From positions 4,212,001 through 4,276,000 of the forward strand of contig NZ_PHHE01000001.1 of assembly GCF_002813455.1 (NCBI RefSeq): 64,000 nt of DNA, given 5' to 3'. Source of the DNA: Pseudomonas baetica. Lineage in GTDB: Bacteria > Pseudomonadota > Gammaproteobacteria > Pseudomonadales > Pseudomonadaceae. Each line of letters begins with the position of its first letter. Positions within the stretch are counted from its first letter, which is position 1. A program made the translations under genes and the position numbers. This document shows positions 1-7,699 of this stretch, in pieces. The notes beneath the pieces were generated by a model. That model was not told where the DNA came from and searched no databases. It was given only the letters and a program-made list of their open reading frames with translations.

Positions 1-471
1 GAGCATTACTTCGACTTCTACCGCCGCCAGCATGGTCTGGAACCGGCGATTTTCCGCTTCTTCAACATCTTCGGCCCGCGTCAGGATCCGTCCTCACCGT
101 ATTCCGGGGTGATCAGCATCTTCAGCGAACGCGCGCAGAAAGGCCTGCCGATCACCGTGTTCGGCGATGGCGAGCAGACGCGCGACTTCCTCTATGTCGA
201 GGATCTGGTTGACTTGTTGGTGCAGGCGATCGAAAAGCCTGTTGTCGAAACCGGCGCAGTGAACGTCGGCTGGAATCAGGCGATGAGCCTCAAGCAGATG
301 CTCGCAGAACTGCAAAAGGTCGTTGGCGAGTTGCCTCCCGTCAGCTACGGTTCGGCACGCTCCGGCGACATCCGCCACTCGCGGGCGAACAACGCTCGTT
401 TGCTGGAGCGGTTCACGCTGCCAGAGCAGACGCCGATGAGCGTTGGGCTGGCTCGGTTGCTCGGAAAATAG
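1..471 (+). CDS. NAD-dependent epimerase/dehydratase, 3' part
   Basis: Frame 1 is open from the first base to the TAG at 469-471, so the gene is cut at its 5' end by the window edge. The visible 156 codons include FRFFNIFGPRQ and VFGDGEQTRDFLYVEDLVD, typical of the substrate-binding half of extended SDR nucleotide-sugar epimerases (UDP-glucose 4-epimerase or GDP-mannose dehydratase type). The Rossmann nucleotide-binding motif and catalytic YxxxK lie outside the window, so the exact sugar substrate cannot be read. A hairpin with a T-run follows at 487-518. It probably acts in surface polysaccharide precursor synthesis, by inference from family. Confidence 0.88.
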   Translation, partial: EHYFDFYRRQHGLEPAIFRFFNIFGPRQDPSSPYSGVISIFSERAQKGLPITVFGDGEQTRDFLYVEDLVDLLVQAIEKPVVETGAVNVGWNQAMSLKQMLAELQKVVGELPPVSYGSARSGDIRHSRANNARLLERFTLPEQTPMSVGLARLLGK

Positions 472-486
472 CATTACCGCAGACAT

Positions 487-518
487 GAAAAAGGCGCCTT
501 TTGACAGGCGCCTTTTTC
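487..518 (+). terminator. Rho-independent terminator after the epimerase gene
   Basis: AAAAAGGCGCC, an 8-nt loop, then GGCGCCTTTTT. The stem is GC-rich with an A-run before and a T-run after it, so it could work in both directions. It lies 16 bp past the epimerase stop. Confidence 0.85.
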
Positions 519-649
519 ACGGCCGGAATATGTCGCTGTTCCTGTGGCGAGGGGCGTTTGCCCCGGTCAACCGCAAAGCAGTTGCCGTCAGTTCAAGCTG
601 CTCACCACCAAGCCTCATTCACCACCACGTGAACGTTCGCTAAATCGGC

Positions 650-1348
650 TTAGAACTTATAGCCCAAACCCACCATGTAGATGAACGGATCAACATCCAC
701 GTTCACCCGTGCCCGAGTACCCGGCGCCACGGCGTTGTTCTCAACAGTCGCGCGAGTATCGATGTCGATGTAGCGTACCTGGGCGTTGAGCATGATGTTG
801 TCGGTCAGCATGTAATCCGCACCGACCTGCCAGGCCAGACCCCAAGAGTTTTTCGCCTTGAAGTTGCTGAAGCCGTTGGACTGCGCCTCACTGCCGACGT
901 GTTCGTCGTAGATCCAGGTGTAGTTGATACCGCCACCGACATACGGTTGGAACGGCGACTTCGAATCCAGCGGGTAGTAGACGACGCTGAGGGTCGGTGG
1001 CAGGTGTTTCAGCGTACCGAGCTTGCCATTGGCCGCTGGCAGGGCAGTGCCTTTGATCTTCACGTCATGTTCAAACGGGGTGGCGGCCAGCAACTCGATG
1101 CCGACGTGGTCAGTGAGCATGTAGGCGAAGTTCAGGCCCAGTTGAGTGTCGCTGCTCATGGTCGCCTTGCCGCCCAGATTGGTGCCGCTCAACGGGCCCT
1201 GATCGACCTTGACGTTGGAGCTGTCAGCCTTCGGGTTGACGGTGATTGCACCGGCACGGATCAGGATGTCACCGGCATCGTGAGCGTGGGCGAGCGGGGC
1301 TGCGAGCGCGAGGGCAACCAGCGAGGCGCTGAGCAAGGACTTGTTCAT
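650..1348 (-). CDS. ompW: OmpW family outer-membrane protein
   Basis: 232 residues with a signal peptide ending LAHA (about residue 22), followed by alternating amphipathic strands and a terminal aromatic (GLGYKF), as in eight-stranded OmpW/OprG barrels. Conserved family pieces are visible: LGLNFAYMLTDHVGIELLAATPF, LPPTLSVVYYP and PYVGGGINYT. OmpW proteins sit in the outer membrane and pass small hydrophobic molecules. The ATG at 1348 has GGAG four bases upstream. It is monocistronic and faces the epimerase terminator. An imperfect FNR/Anr-like dyad lies about 70 bp upstream, fitting the known oxygen response of this family in pseudomonads. Confidence 0.93.
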   Translation of the reverse strand: MNKSLLSASLVALALAAPLAHAHDAGDILIRAGAITVNPKADSSNVKVDQGPLSGTNLGGKATMSSDTQLGLNFAYMLTDHVGIELLAATPFEHDVKIKGTALPAANGKLGTLKHLPPTLSVVYYPLDSKSPFQPYVGGGINYTWIYDEHVGSEAQSNGFSNFKAKNSWGLAWQVGADYMLTDNIMLNAQVRYIDIDTRATVENNAVAPGTRARVNVDVDPFIYMVGLGYKF

Positions 1349-1414
1349 GGGGGCTCCGAAAGGACGTTAAAAGTTTCTGATGTCCTATGGTACGAAGCCA
1401 ACTGATACGGTCTT

Positions 1415-1428
1415 TTGACTCAGCTCAA
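1415..1428. promoter_or_regulatory. Possible FNR/Anr-like box upstream of ompW
   Basis: The 14-mer TTGACTCAGCTCAA matches the Anr/FNR consensus TTGAT-N4-ATCAA except at the inner base of each half. It lies 67 bp upstream of the ompW ATG. The assignment is by eye only. Confidence 0.35.
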
Positions 1429-1472
1429 TGAAACAGTGAAGGAGCGGGTTTTTGTGGAGCCTTTGCCGGCCT

Positions 1473-1538
1473 CTTCGCGAGCAGGCTCGCTCCCACCCTG
1501 GAAGGTGATCACCTGTGGGAGCGAGCCTGCTCGCGAAG
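1473..1538. repeat. REP pair (family A) between ompW and the zinc operon
   Basis: Two inverted copies of the GTGGGAGCGAGCCTGCTCGC element separated by a short linker. The same element recurs many times in the window, always between genes. Confidence 0.9.
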
Positions 1539-1570
1539 ACGATGGATCAATCAACACAAAACTGCCGGAT

Positions 1571-2104
1571 TCACTCCGGCAGCTCATACACATAAATCTT
1601 GTCGGCATCCATTTGATACCCGGCATCCGCCAGTTCGCTGCTCGACGCTTTGACCTGCAACGGCCCCTCGACCCAATACGGCTGATACAGCTCATCAAGC
1701 TTCACGCCCAACTCGCTTTTCACATGCACGATCTGGTTCGACGGCGGCGGCGGCACATGGATGCAGGCGCCGAAATACGGCACCAGCAAAAAGTCCGTGG
1801 TGCGTCCTTCTTCATTGACTTCCAGCGGCACGATGTAACCCGGCAGACGGATGTTCTGACCGTCGAGGCCCTTGACCACCGGTGCATTCGGCATGTCCTG
1901 TTTCGCGGCTGGCGCGGATTCGGCCGACAGCGCATCGCTCATCTTCGACAGATCGTGCAGCGGGGTCATGTTCGGCACTTCCGGCGCGGCGTCCGGCGGG
2001 ATCATTTCCGACCAGGTCAAATCTTTCGGCGCTGCCGCCCACACGGGCAGGGCAACCAGCAACAGCAGCGCAAGCAAGGCGCGGGGCATGGGGAACATCC
2101 TCAT
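1571..2104 (-). CDS. DUF3299 periplasmic protein of the zinc-uptake operon
   Basis: About 177 residues from the ATG at 2104, which overlaps the permease stop as ATGA. A signal peptide (MPRALLALLLLVALPVWAAA) comes first, and further ATGs at 2098 and 2089 are also possible starts. The core contains LPGYIVPLEV and YFGACIHVPPPPSNQ, the hallmark stretch of DUF3299, with a Cys and a His that could bind metal. It is the last of four same-strand genes (zrgA, ATPase, permease, this gene). From memory the order matches the Zur-controlled PA4063-PA4066 operon of P. aeruginosa. Its biochemical job is unknown; a periplasmic zinc-handling role is inferred from context. Confidence 0.85.
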   Translation of the reverse strand: MRMFPMPRALLALLLLVALPVWAAAPKDLTWSEMIPPDAAPEVPNMTPLHDLSKMSDALSAESAPAAKQDMPNAPVVKGLDGQNIRLPGYIVPLEVNEEGRTTDFLLVPYFGACIHVPPPPSNQIVHVKSELGVKLDELYQPYWVEGPLQVKASSSELADAGYQMDADKIYVYELPE

Positions 2105-3366
2105 AAACGGATCGACAGGCCATCGGCCAAGGATTGGCGATACGCGCGCCAGGCCGGCACGCTGCCCATCAGCAGCGCGGCCGCCAGAATGCCACCGAGC
2201 AGCGTCCATTCATACTCGCTCGGCCATGCCAGCGGCAGGAACAAACCGTAATTGGCCTGCACGTAGCCCTGCGCGGCGGCGATGCCGATGTACAGCAACG
2301 CCAGACCTGCGATGACGCCGGTCAGCGCCAAAGCAAACGCTTCCAGCACCAGCAGACTCGCAATGTGCCATGGCCGCGCACCGACCGAACGCAGAATCGC
2401 CATCTCGCGGCGCCGCTCGTTGAGGCTGGTGAGAATCGCCGTGAGCATGCCGATCAACCCGGTCAACACCACAAACAACGAGACCACGAACAGCGCTTTT
2501 TCAGCGGTGCTCATCAGGCTCCACAACTCCTGCAACGCCACGCCCGGCAGGATCGCCAGCATCGGTTCGCCGCGGAATTCGTTGATCTCGCGTTGCAGCG
2601 CGAAAGTGGAAATCTTGCTGTTGAGGCCAAGCATGAACGCGGTGATGGCTTGCGGCGTCAGGTCCATGTTGCGCGCCTGATCGGCCGTGATGCGGCCGTT
2701 GTCCCGAGCCGGCACGCCGTTGTGCCAGTCGATGTGAATTGCCTCCATACCGCCGAGGCTGATGTGCAACGTGCGATCCACCGGGGTGCCCGTGCGCTTG
2801 AGAATGCCGACCACGGTGAACGGTTTGTCGTCGTGCTTGACCAGACTGATTGCCGCCACACCGTGAGCTAACACAAGTTTGTCGCCGAGCTTGTAATGCA
2901 GCGCTTCGGCGACTTCGGCGCCGAGCACCACTTCGAACGGATCGGTGGCAAAGGCACGACCGTCGGCCAAGGCCAAGTGTTGCTGACGACCATACTGGTA
3001 ATGCTCGAAGTAGGCTTCGGTGGTGCCCATCACCCGATAACCGCGATGGGAATCGCCGAGGGACATCGGGATCGCCCACTTCACTTTCGGGTTATTGGCG
3101 AAGTGTTCGAAGCTGTCCCAACGGATATTGTTGGTGGCGTTGCCGATACGGAATACCGAGTACAGCAAGAGGTTCACCGAACCGGAACGGGCGCCGACAA
3201 TCAGGTCGGTGCCGCTGATGGTGCTGGCGAAACTGGCTTTAGCCTCGGTGCGCACCCGTTCGACGGCGAGCAGCAAGCAGACCGACAGGGCGATGGCGAA
3301 TGCGGTAAGCAACGCGGTGAAGCGGCGGTTGGCCAGGCTGGCCATGGCCAGACGAAACAGATACAT
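2101..3366 (-). CDS. ABC transporter permease, FtsX/MacB type (zinc-uptake operon)
   Basis: 421 residues. One membrane helix near the N-terminus (ALLTAFAIALSVCLLLAV), a large extracytoplasmic MacB-like domain (about 45-275), and three C-terminal helices (about 290-405) with the FtsX-type stretch LNERRREMAILRSVGARP. This four-helix layout is that of mechanotransmission ABC permeases rather than classic ZnuB importers. The start lies 1 bp from the ATPase stop, so the two are translationally linked. In the related P. aeruginosa and Vibrio Zrg operons this module supports growth at low zinc; the mechanism is inferred. Confidence 0.9.
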   Translation of the reverse strand: MYLFRLAMASLANRRFTALLTAFAIALSVCLLLAVERVRTEAKASFASTISGTDLIVGARSGSVNLLLYSVFRIGNATNNIRWDSFEHFANNPKVKWAIPMSLGDSHRGYRVMGTTEAYFEHYQYGRQQHLALADGRAFATDPFEVVLGAEVAEALHYKLGDKLVLAHGVAAISLVKHDDKPFTVVGILKRTGTPVDRTLHISLGGMEAIHIDWHNGVPARDNGRITADQARNMDLTPQAITAFMLGLNSKISTFALQREINEFRGEPMLAILPGVALQELWSLMSTAEKALFVVSLFVVLTGLIGMLTAILTSLNERRREMAILRSVGARPWHIASLLVLEAFALALTGVIAGLALLYIGIAAAQGYVQANYGLFLPLAWPSEYEWTLLGGILAAALLMGSVPAWRAYRQSLADGLSIRL

Positions 3367-3367
3367 C

Positions 3368-4078
3368 TCAGACCTCGGCAGACGTGGCGGCGCGATTGAG
3401 TTCGGCCAGGGACAGGTGACGGTCGAACAGCGGCGCCAGGCTCTGGTCGTGGCTGACGAACAGCAGGCTTGAACCGGCCTCGCGGCATTCGGCGAACAAG
3501 AGGCGGATGAAGTTTTCCCGGGCGTCGTAATCCAACGCAGAAGTTGGCTCGTCAGCGATCACCAGCTCCGGTTGGCCGATCAAGGCACGGGCAGCGGCGA
3601 CCCTTTGTTGCTGGCCGATCGACAGCGAATCGGCGCGGCGACTGAGGAGGCTTTCGTCCTTCAAACCCAGATGGGCGAGCAGGGTGGCGGCGGCTTGATC
3701 GACGCTGCCGTGACGCTGCTTCGCCCGTTCGGCACGCAATTTGGAGAAGTAGCAGGGCAGTTCGACGTTCTCGCGTACCGAGAGAAAAGGCAGCAGGTTG
3801 AACTGCTGGAAGATGTAGCCGGTGTGATCGACGCGGAAAGTATCGCGGGCGCCAGCAGACAGTGCGGTCAGTTCCTGGCCGAGCAGGCGGATGCTGCCGC
3901 GATCAGGTTTCTGCACACCGCCGAGCAGGCCCAGGAGGGTGGTCTTGCCGCTGCCGCTGGGGCCTTTGAGAAACAGGGTTTCACCCGCTTCCAGGCGAAA
4001 CGCCGGGATATCCAGCAGCGGCGGGTGGCCGGGCCAACTGAAGCCCAGGTCGGACAGTTCGATGAGTGCTTGGGTCAT
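3368..4078 (-). CDS. ABC transporter ATP-binding protein (zinc-uptake operon)
   Basis: 236 residues from the ATG at 4078. An upstream in-frame extension to 4156 runs into a REP element and is rejected. Walker A is GPSGSGKTT (about 39-47), the Q-loop YIFQQFNLLPFLSVREN, the signature LSIGQQQR and Walker B LVIADEPTSALD, followed by the switch His in FVSHD. It is closest in style to LolD/MacB ATPases. It partners the adjacent permease. A REP pair separates it from zrgA, so expression may drop after zrgA. Confidence 0.93.
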   Translation of the reverse strand: MTQALIELSDLGFSWPGHPPLLDIPAFRLEAGETLFLKGPSGSGKTTLLGLLGGVQKPDRGSIRLLGQELTALSAGARDTFRVDHTGYIFQQFNLLPFLSVRENVELPCYFSKLRAERAKQRHGSVDQAAATLLAHLGLKDESLLSRRADSLSIGQQQRVAAARALIGQPELVIADEPTSALDYDARENFIRLLFAECREAGSSLLFVSHDQSLAPLFDRHLSLAELNRAATSAEV

Positions 4079-4108
4079 GGCGCCGATTTCATGGAAATGA
4101 ACACTTAA

Positions 4109-4205
4109 CCCCTGTGGGAGCGGGCTTGCTCGCGAATACGGTGTGTCAGTCAACATAGATTTGTCTGATTCACCGTATTCGCGAGCAAGCCCGCTCCCAC
4201 AGGGG
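4109..4205. repeat. REP pair with unusually long perfect arms inside the zinc operon
   Basis: Inverted family-A REPs whose arms pair for about 34 bp from CCCTGTGGGAGCGGGC through GAATACGGTG, around a 27-base centre. It lies between zrgA and the ATPase gene, so the operon transcript would contain one very stable hairpin. Confidence 0.9.
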
Positions 4206-4219
4206 ATTTTTCGGTGTGA

Positions 4220-4813
4220 TCAGAACTTCAGCGCAGCAGCCTTGGCCGTCACTTCGGTGCCTTGCTGGCCGCTGGCGCTGATCAGTTGTACCTGAATTTT
4301 CTGTGTCGCCGGAAAGGTGTTGAAAATGTTCGCCAGATCCAGCGTCTTCAGTGCGCCCGGAGCTGCGCACTTGAACTGATAGTGCGCGTGGATTTCGCTG
4401 TGATCGTGGTGATGCGCGTGGCCGTCCTTGTCCGCTTCATCGTCGTCGTGATCATCGGCATCCGGCTTGTCACCGAACAACGGGCTCTCCAGCTCCTGAC
4501 TGACCACTTTGCAACCGGCGGCGGCTGGCAGGTTGAACAGGGCCAGAGGGTTTTCCAGTTTTGTGCGGGCTGCTGCGACCTTGGCTTTATCGGCATCGCT
4601 GGTGGCCGCGTGTTCGAAACCGACGAGGTTCATCGCCGGGCTTTCCAGCTCCAGTTCCAGAGTCTGGCCATCCAGCGCGGCGTTCAAACGACCGACGCCA
4701 TGTTCATGCGCGCCGAGGCTGCCGTGTTCATGATCGTGGTCATGCTCATCGGCAGCATGGGCGATGGCCAGCGGCAACAGGGCAAACGGCAAAGCGAGCA
4801 ACAGACGACGCAT
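4220..4813 (-). CDS. zrgA: ZrgA/DUF2796 histidine-rich periplasmic zinc protein
   Basis: 197 residues with a signal peptide ending AHAA. Two His/Asp-rich blocks are visible: HDHDHEHGSLGAHEHG directly after the signal peptide, and a longer one about residues 118-144 rich in D, H and E. Both look suited to zinc capture. The remainder fits DUF2796 (Vibrio ZrgA, P. aeruginosa PA4063). It is the first gene of the four-gene operon and has a Zur-like operator about 37 bp upstream of its ATG. The likely role is periplasmic zinc scavenging for the downstream ABC system. A soluble metal buffer without a transport role is the alternative. Confidence 0.88.
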   Translation of the reverse strand: MRRLLLALPFALLPLAIAHAADEHDHDHEHGSLGAHEHGVGRLNAALDGQTLELELESPAMNLVGFEHAATSDADKAKVAAARTKLENPLALFNLPAAAGCKVVSQELESPLFGDKPDADDHDDDEADKDGHAHHHDHSEIHAHYQFKCAAPGALKTLDLANIFNTFPATQKIQVQLISASGQQGTEVTAKAAALKF

Positions 4814-4847
4814 GGCGGTCTCCGGGAAGTAAAGTGAATAGTTTGTT

Positions 4848-4864
4848 ATGTAATCTTATAACGA
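4848..4864. promoter_or_regulatory. Candidate Zur box upstream of zrgA
   Basis: The 13-mer GTAATCTTATAAC at 4850-4862 matches the gammaproteobacterial Zur core GTTATA-W-TATAAC at 11 of 13 positions, and flanking AT extends it on the left. It sits in an AT-rich promoter region 37 bp before the zrgA ATG, which suits repression by zinc-loaded Zur. Confidence 0.6.
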
Positions 4865-4948
4865 AAGTGTGCAGAGTTTGCCCGGCTGCTTGGCGTTGCA
4901 CAAGTCCCATGGGAGCATGCAGGTCAGATAGGTGCAGGAGTGAACTCA

Positions 4949-5305
4949 ATGTTGCGGATACGCGGAACCGTCGGTGACGTGCCGGTGGATTTGACGGTGG
5001 AGCTGGATGACAGCGATTGGGCGAAGCTGGGCTCGGCCCTTGGTGGGCAGCCAGCGATTGTGCAAGCGGCGACCGCTGCGGCTCCGGCGGCGAAACCGCA
5101 GAATCAGGACGATGCGTTGTGGCAGGTTGCCAGGGATTTGCTGCGCAAGGCCGGGCAACTCAGCGGGCCTGATCTGCTCGAGCAACTGGAAGGCCTGACC
5201 GGCAGCGCGGTGTCAGGCAAGCGCCTGCTGGTACGACTGCGCCACAGTTCGGACGTAAAAGTGGTGAGCGGCGGGGATACGCCGCTTTACAGCTGGATCG
5301 AATAG
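4949..5305 (+). CDS. Conserved hypothetical protein, 118 aa
   Basis: I do not recognise a named family. The ATG at 4949 has GGAG eight bases upstream; a GTG at 4940 is the alternative. The N-terminal part (LRIRGTVGDVPVDLTVELDD) looks like a small beta domain, then comes an Ala/Pro linker (about 45-55), then a helical C-terminal part with LSGPDLLEQLEGLTGSAVSGKRLLVRLRHS. It has no signal peptide or membrane segment, so it is probably cytoplasmic. It diverges from zrgA. A homologue occupies the same place beside ybbN in P. aeruginosa (from memory), but no function is known. Confidence 0.75.
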   Translation: MLRIRGTVGDVPVDLTVELDDSDWAKLGSALGGQPAIVQAATAAAPAAKPQNQDDALWQVARDLLRKAGQLSGPDLLEQLEGLTGSAVSGKRLLVRLRHSSDVKVVSGGDTPLYSWIE

Positions 5306-5319
5306 AGCGCCAAAGCAAG

Positions 5320-5396
5320 AGATCGCAGCCTGCGGCAGCTCCTACAGGGTTAACGCATGAACCCCATGTAGGAGCTGCCGCAGGCTGCGATCTTTT
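5320..5396. repeat. REP pair (family B) between convergent genes
   Basis: Inverted copies of GATCGCAGCCTGCGGCAGCT around CCTACA with an approximately 20-base centre. It is a second REP family, different in sequence from family A, and lies between two convergent stops, where it can act as a bidirectional terminator. Confidence 0.9.
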
Positions 5397-5400
5397 GATC

Positions 5401-6273
5401 TTAATAAAGCGCAGCGAACATCTTGCGACGGTAAACACCCACCAAAGGGTGATCGTTGCCCAACAGCTCAAACACCTGCAGCAAAGTCTTGTGCGGCAAA
5501 CCTTCGCCATAGCTGCGGTTGCGGATGAACAGCTTGAGCAGCGCCTCCAGCGCCGCCTCGTACTGTTGACGCGCCAGTTGCTGGATCGCCAGTTGATACA
5601 CCGCTTCATCGTCCTGCGGATCTTTCGCCAAGCGTGCTTTCAGATCAGCAGCGTCCGGCAGGTCCCGCGCCAGTCCGAGAAACTTGATCTGCGCCTTGGC
5701 TCCGGCGAGCGCGGCTTTGTGCTCATCGCTCTTGACCGCGTCGAGCACGGTTTGCGCTTCGTCCAGTTCGCCGCGTTCGGTCAGGCAACGAGCGTAAAGG
5801 ATCAAGGCTTTAGCGTTGGTGTTGTCTTCATTGAGCATGACCACCAGCGCGGCTTCGGCATCGGCGTAACGACCGTCGTCGAACAAGGCCTGAGCCTGTT
5901 CGAACGGATCGGCAGCAGTTGGCGGTGGCATCTGCACATGCGGTTCGAGCAAGGCACGTACGGCGGATTCCGGTTGCGCGCCGGCAAAACCGTCGACCGG
6001 TTGCCCATCCTTGAACAGCACCACGGTCGGCAGGCTACGAATGCCGAAGCGGGCGACGATGTCCTGCTCGATGTCGCAGTTGACCTTGGCCAGCAGCAAC
6101 TCGCCCTGATAGCTCTCGGCAATGCCTTGCAGCATCGGCATCAACGCCTTGCACGGCGCGCACCACTCGGCCCAGAAATCCACCAGCACGGGTTTGTTAA
6201 AGGAAGCCTCGATCACCGACTGGTCGAAATCGGCAGTCGTGGCGTCGAAGATGTACGGCGTTGGCTCACTCAT
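5401..6273 (-). CDS. cnoX: Thioredoxin-domain co-chaperone CnoX/YbbN
   Basis: 290 residues. The N-terminal thioredoxin fold (about 1-115) has the active site WCAPC at 37-41, followed by a cis-Pro segment (GIRSLPTVVLF). The C-terminal 165 residues are helical repeats of TPR type (ALFDDGRYADAEAALVVML and similar). This is the layout of CnoX/YbbN, a holdase that hands unfolded proteins to DnaK and GroEL under oxidative stress. Two active-site Cys are kept here, whereas the E. coli protein has lost the CxxC, so redox activity is possible. A single cytoplasmic gene, with the REP pair downstream. Confidence 0.93.
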   Translation of the reverse strand: MSEPTPYIFDATTADFDQSVIEASFNKPVLVDFWAEWCAPCKALMPMLQGIAESYQGELLLAKVNCDIEQDIVARFGIRSLPTVVLFKDGQPVDGFAGAQPESAVRALLEPHVQMPPPTAADPFEQAQALFDDGRYADAEAALVVMLNEDNTNAKALILYARCLTERGELDEAQTVLDAVKSDEHKAALAGAKAQIKFLGLARDLPDAADLKARLAKDPQDDEAVYQLAIQQLARQQYEAALEALLKLFIRNRSYGEGLPHKTLLQVFELLGNDHPLVGVYRRKMFAALY

Positions 6274-6372
6274 GGGGGATCTCGTAGAAGCGTGGATGGG
6301 GCAACTATACGGCTTGGCGGGGGGTGGCCGGAAGCGGGGCGGGTTTTAGAGGTGTGTCGCCGGGGAGGACGC

Positions 6373-6450
6373 CTTCGCGAGCAGGCTCGCTCCCACATTG
6401 GATCTCTGTCGTTCATAAAACCCCTGTGGGAGCGAGCCTGCTCGCGAAGC
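6373..6450. repeat. REP pair (family A) after the methyltransferase gene
   Basis: Inverted GCGAGCAGGCTCGCTCCCAC and GTGGGAGCGAGCCTGCTCGC copies with a 28-base linker, 6 bp past the methyltransferase stop. Confidence 0.9.
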
Positions 6451-6456
6451 TTTTAG

Positions 6457-7110
6457 CTAGCGCCGCGCATGGTAAAGGCTGACATGTCTGAACTCTTCCG
6501 GCTCTGCCAGATCCGGCAAGGTCATCGCCTCCAGCATCTCAATGCGCTCATACAACGGATGGCGAAAATCCCTGACCCGCGAATCGGCCACCAGCGCTTC
6601 ACGGCCCCGGCTGAGAAACGCATCAAGCAACGGCAGGTTCGCCCGGTCATACAACACATCCGCCACCAGAATCAGATCAAAACGATCCGCTTCGGCGAAG
6701 AAATCCGTCGAATAACTCATCTGCACATCATTGAGTTCGGCATTCGCCCGGCACGCGGCAATCGCCAACGGATCGAGATCGCAGGCCACCACTTCCAGCG
6801 CCCCGGCCTTCACCGCCGCAATCGCGGCGATGCCGGAGCCGGCGCCGAAGTCCAGCACGCGCTTGCCGCGTACCCATTCGGGAAACTCCGCCAGATAACG
6901 CGCCACTGCCAAGCCGCTGGCCCAGCAAAAACTCCAGTACGGCGGCTCGTGCAGAATCCGTTGGGTTTCTTCCTGGCTGAATTCGCGCGCCATGTTGTCG
7001 CCGTCGATCAGCCACAACTGCAAATCGGTGTCCGGCAACGCACAGGCTTTCAGTCTGGCGTCGCCGAGCAGTTCACCCAACGCCTGTTGCAGGTCGAGCG
7101 GTGCATTCAT
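6457..7110 (-). CDS. Class I SAM-dependent methyltransferase
   Basis: 217 residues. The SAM-binding glycine motif VLDFGAGSGIAAIAAVKAGA (about 86-105) is followed by the acidic motif II ACDLDPLAIAACRANAELN and the motif DLILVADVLYD. This matches the group once called predicted nicotinamide N-methylases (COG3897), which also includes protein-lysine methyltransferases such as ETFB-KMT. The substrate is not readable from sequence. Its ATG overlaps the ybaY stop as ATGA, so the pair is co-translated. Confidence 0.85.
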   Translation of the reverse strand: MNAPLDLQQALGELLGDARLKACALPDTDLQLWLIDGDNMAREFSQEETQRILHEPPYWSFCWASGLAVARYLAEFPEWVRGKRVLDFGAGSGIAAIAAVKAGALEVVACDLDPLAIAACRANAELNDVQMSYSTDFFAEADRFDLILVADVLYDRANLPLLDAFLSRGREALVADSRVRDFRHPLYERIEMLEAMTLPDLAEPEEFRHVSLYHARR

Positions 7111-7571
7111 GGTGCTTTGACGAATTGCAGTTGGCCCAATGCCTGAGTGGTCGGCTGGGTAATGGTTTGTGACGGCAGATGCAGGATCAACTGGCCGGAC
7201 TGACTGGCGCGACCGCGCAATTCAACCCGCGCCCCGGCCGGGAAGGCCTCGGGGTTGAAGCGCACGTGGAACGGCAGAATCTGGTTGTTGCCGATCAGGC
7301 TGGAACTGGCGAGCAATTGCTGCGGGCGATCCTTTGCATCGATCACCAGCAGTGCCAGTTCGACTTCGGCGCCGGCCGGCACGCCTTGCAGGGTGCCGCT
7401 CAGCTCACGTTGATAGGCTGGCAGCGGGCCGAGGTCGGCGGCCTCTCTGGCTTTTTTCTGCGCCTGTTGTGGTGCGGGGCCTGGGGTCGGCGGCTGAGGC
7501 TTGGGTGCATCGCTGCCACAAGCCACCAGCAGGCTGAAAAGACTGAGCAAAACGAGCGGACGTATCGGCAT
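7107..7571 (-). CDS. YbaY family lipoprotein
   Basis: 154 residues from the ATG at 7571. A lipobox LLVAC places the acylated Cys at residue 18. It is followed by a Pro/Gln-rich linker and a beta domain containing ELSGTLQGVPAGAEVELALLVIDA, typical of YbaY/YscW (PF09619) proteins. The protein is probably anchored in the outer membrane facing the periplasm. Function is unknown. It is divergent from nrdR and co-transcribed with the methyltransferase. Confidence 0.85.
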   Translation of the reverse strand: MPIRPLVLLSLFSLLVACGSDAPKPQPPTPGPAPQQAQKKAREAADLGPLPAYQRELSGTLQGVPAGAEVELALLVIDAKDRPQQLLASSSLIGNNQILPFHVRFNPEAFPAGARVELRGRASQSGQLILHLPSQTITQPTTQALGQLQFVKAP

Positions 7572-7642
7572 TGGCAGCTCCGGCAAAATGAAATCCATGG
7601 ATCAAACGATCATGCCAGTCTGTATACCGCAAACCCTATGGC

Positions 7643-7670
7643 TTGTCTTGCCACCGGGATGCGCTACCAT
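7643..7670 (+). promoter_or_regulatory. Possible sigma-70 promoter for nrdR
   Basis: TTGTCT at 7643-7648 and TACCAT at 7665-7670 with a 16-bp spacer, 30 bp upstream of the nrdR ATG. Both boxes are imperfect. Confidence 0.3.
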
Positions 7671-7699
7671 GGCCCTCCCTTTTTTTGTTGCCAGCCACC

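Noticed and set aside
4843..4865. A wider GTTAT-N8-ATAAC dyad as the Zur site
   Set aside because: Its spacing (8) does not fit the Zur consensus (3). The inner 13-mer at 4850-4862 fits better.
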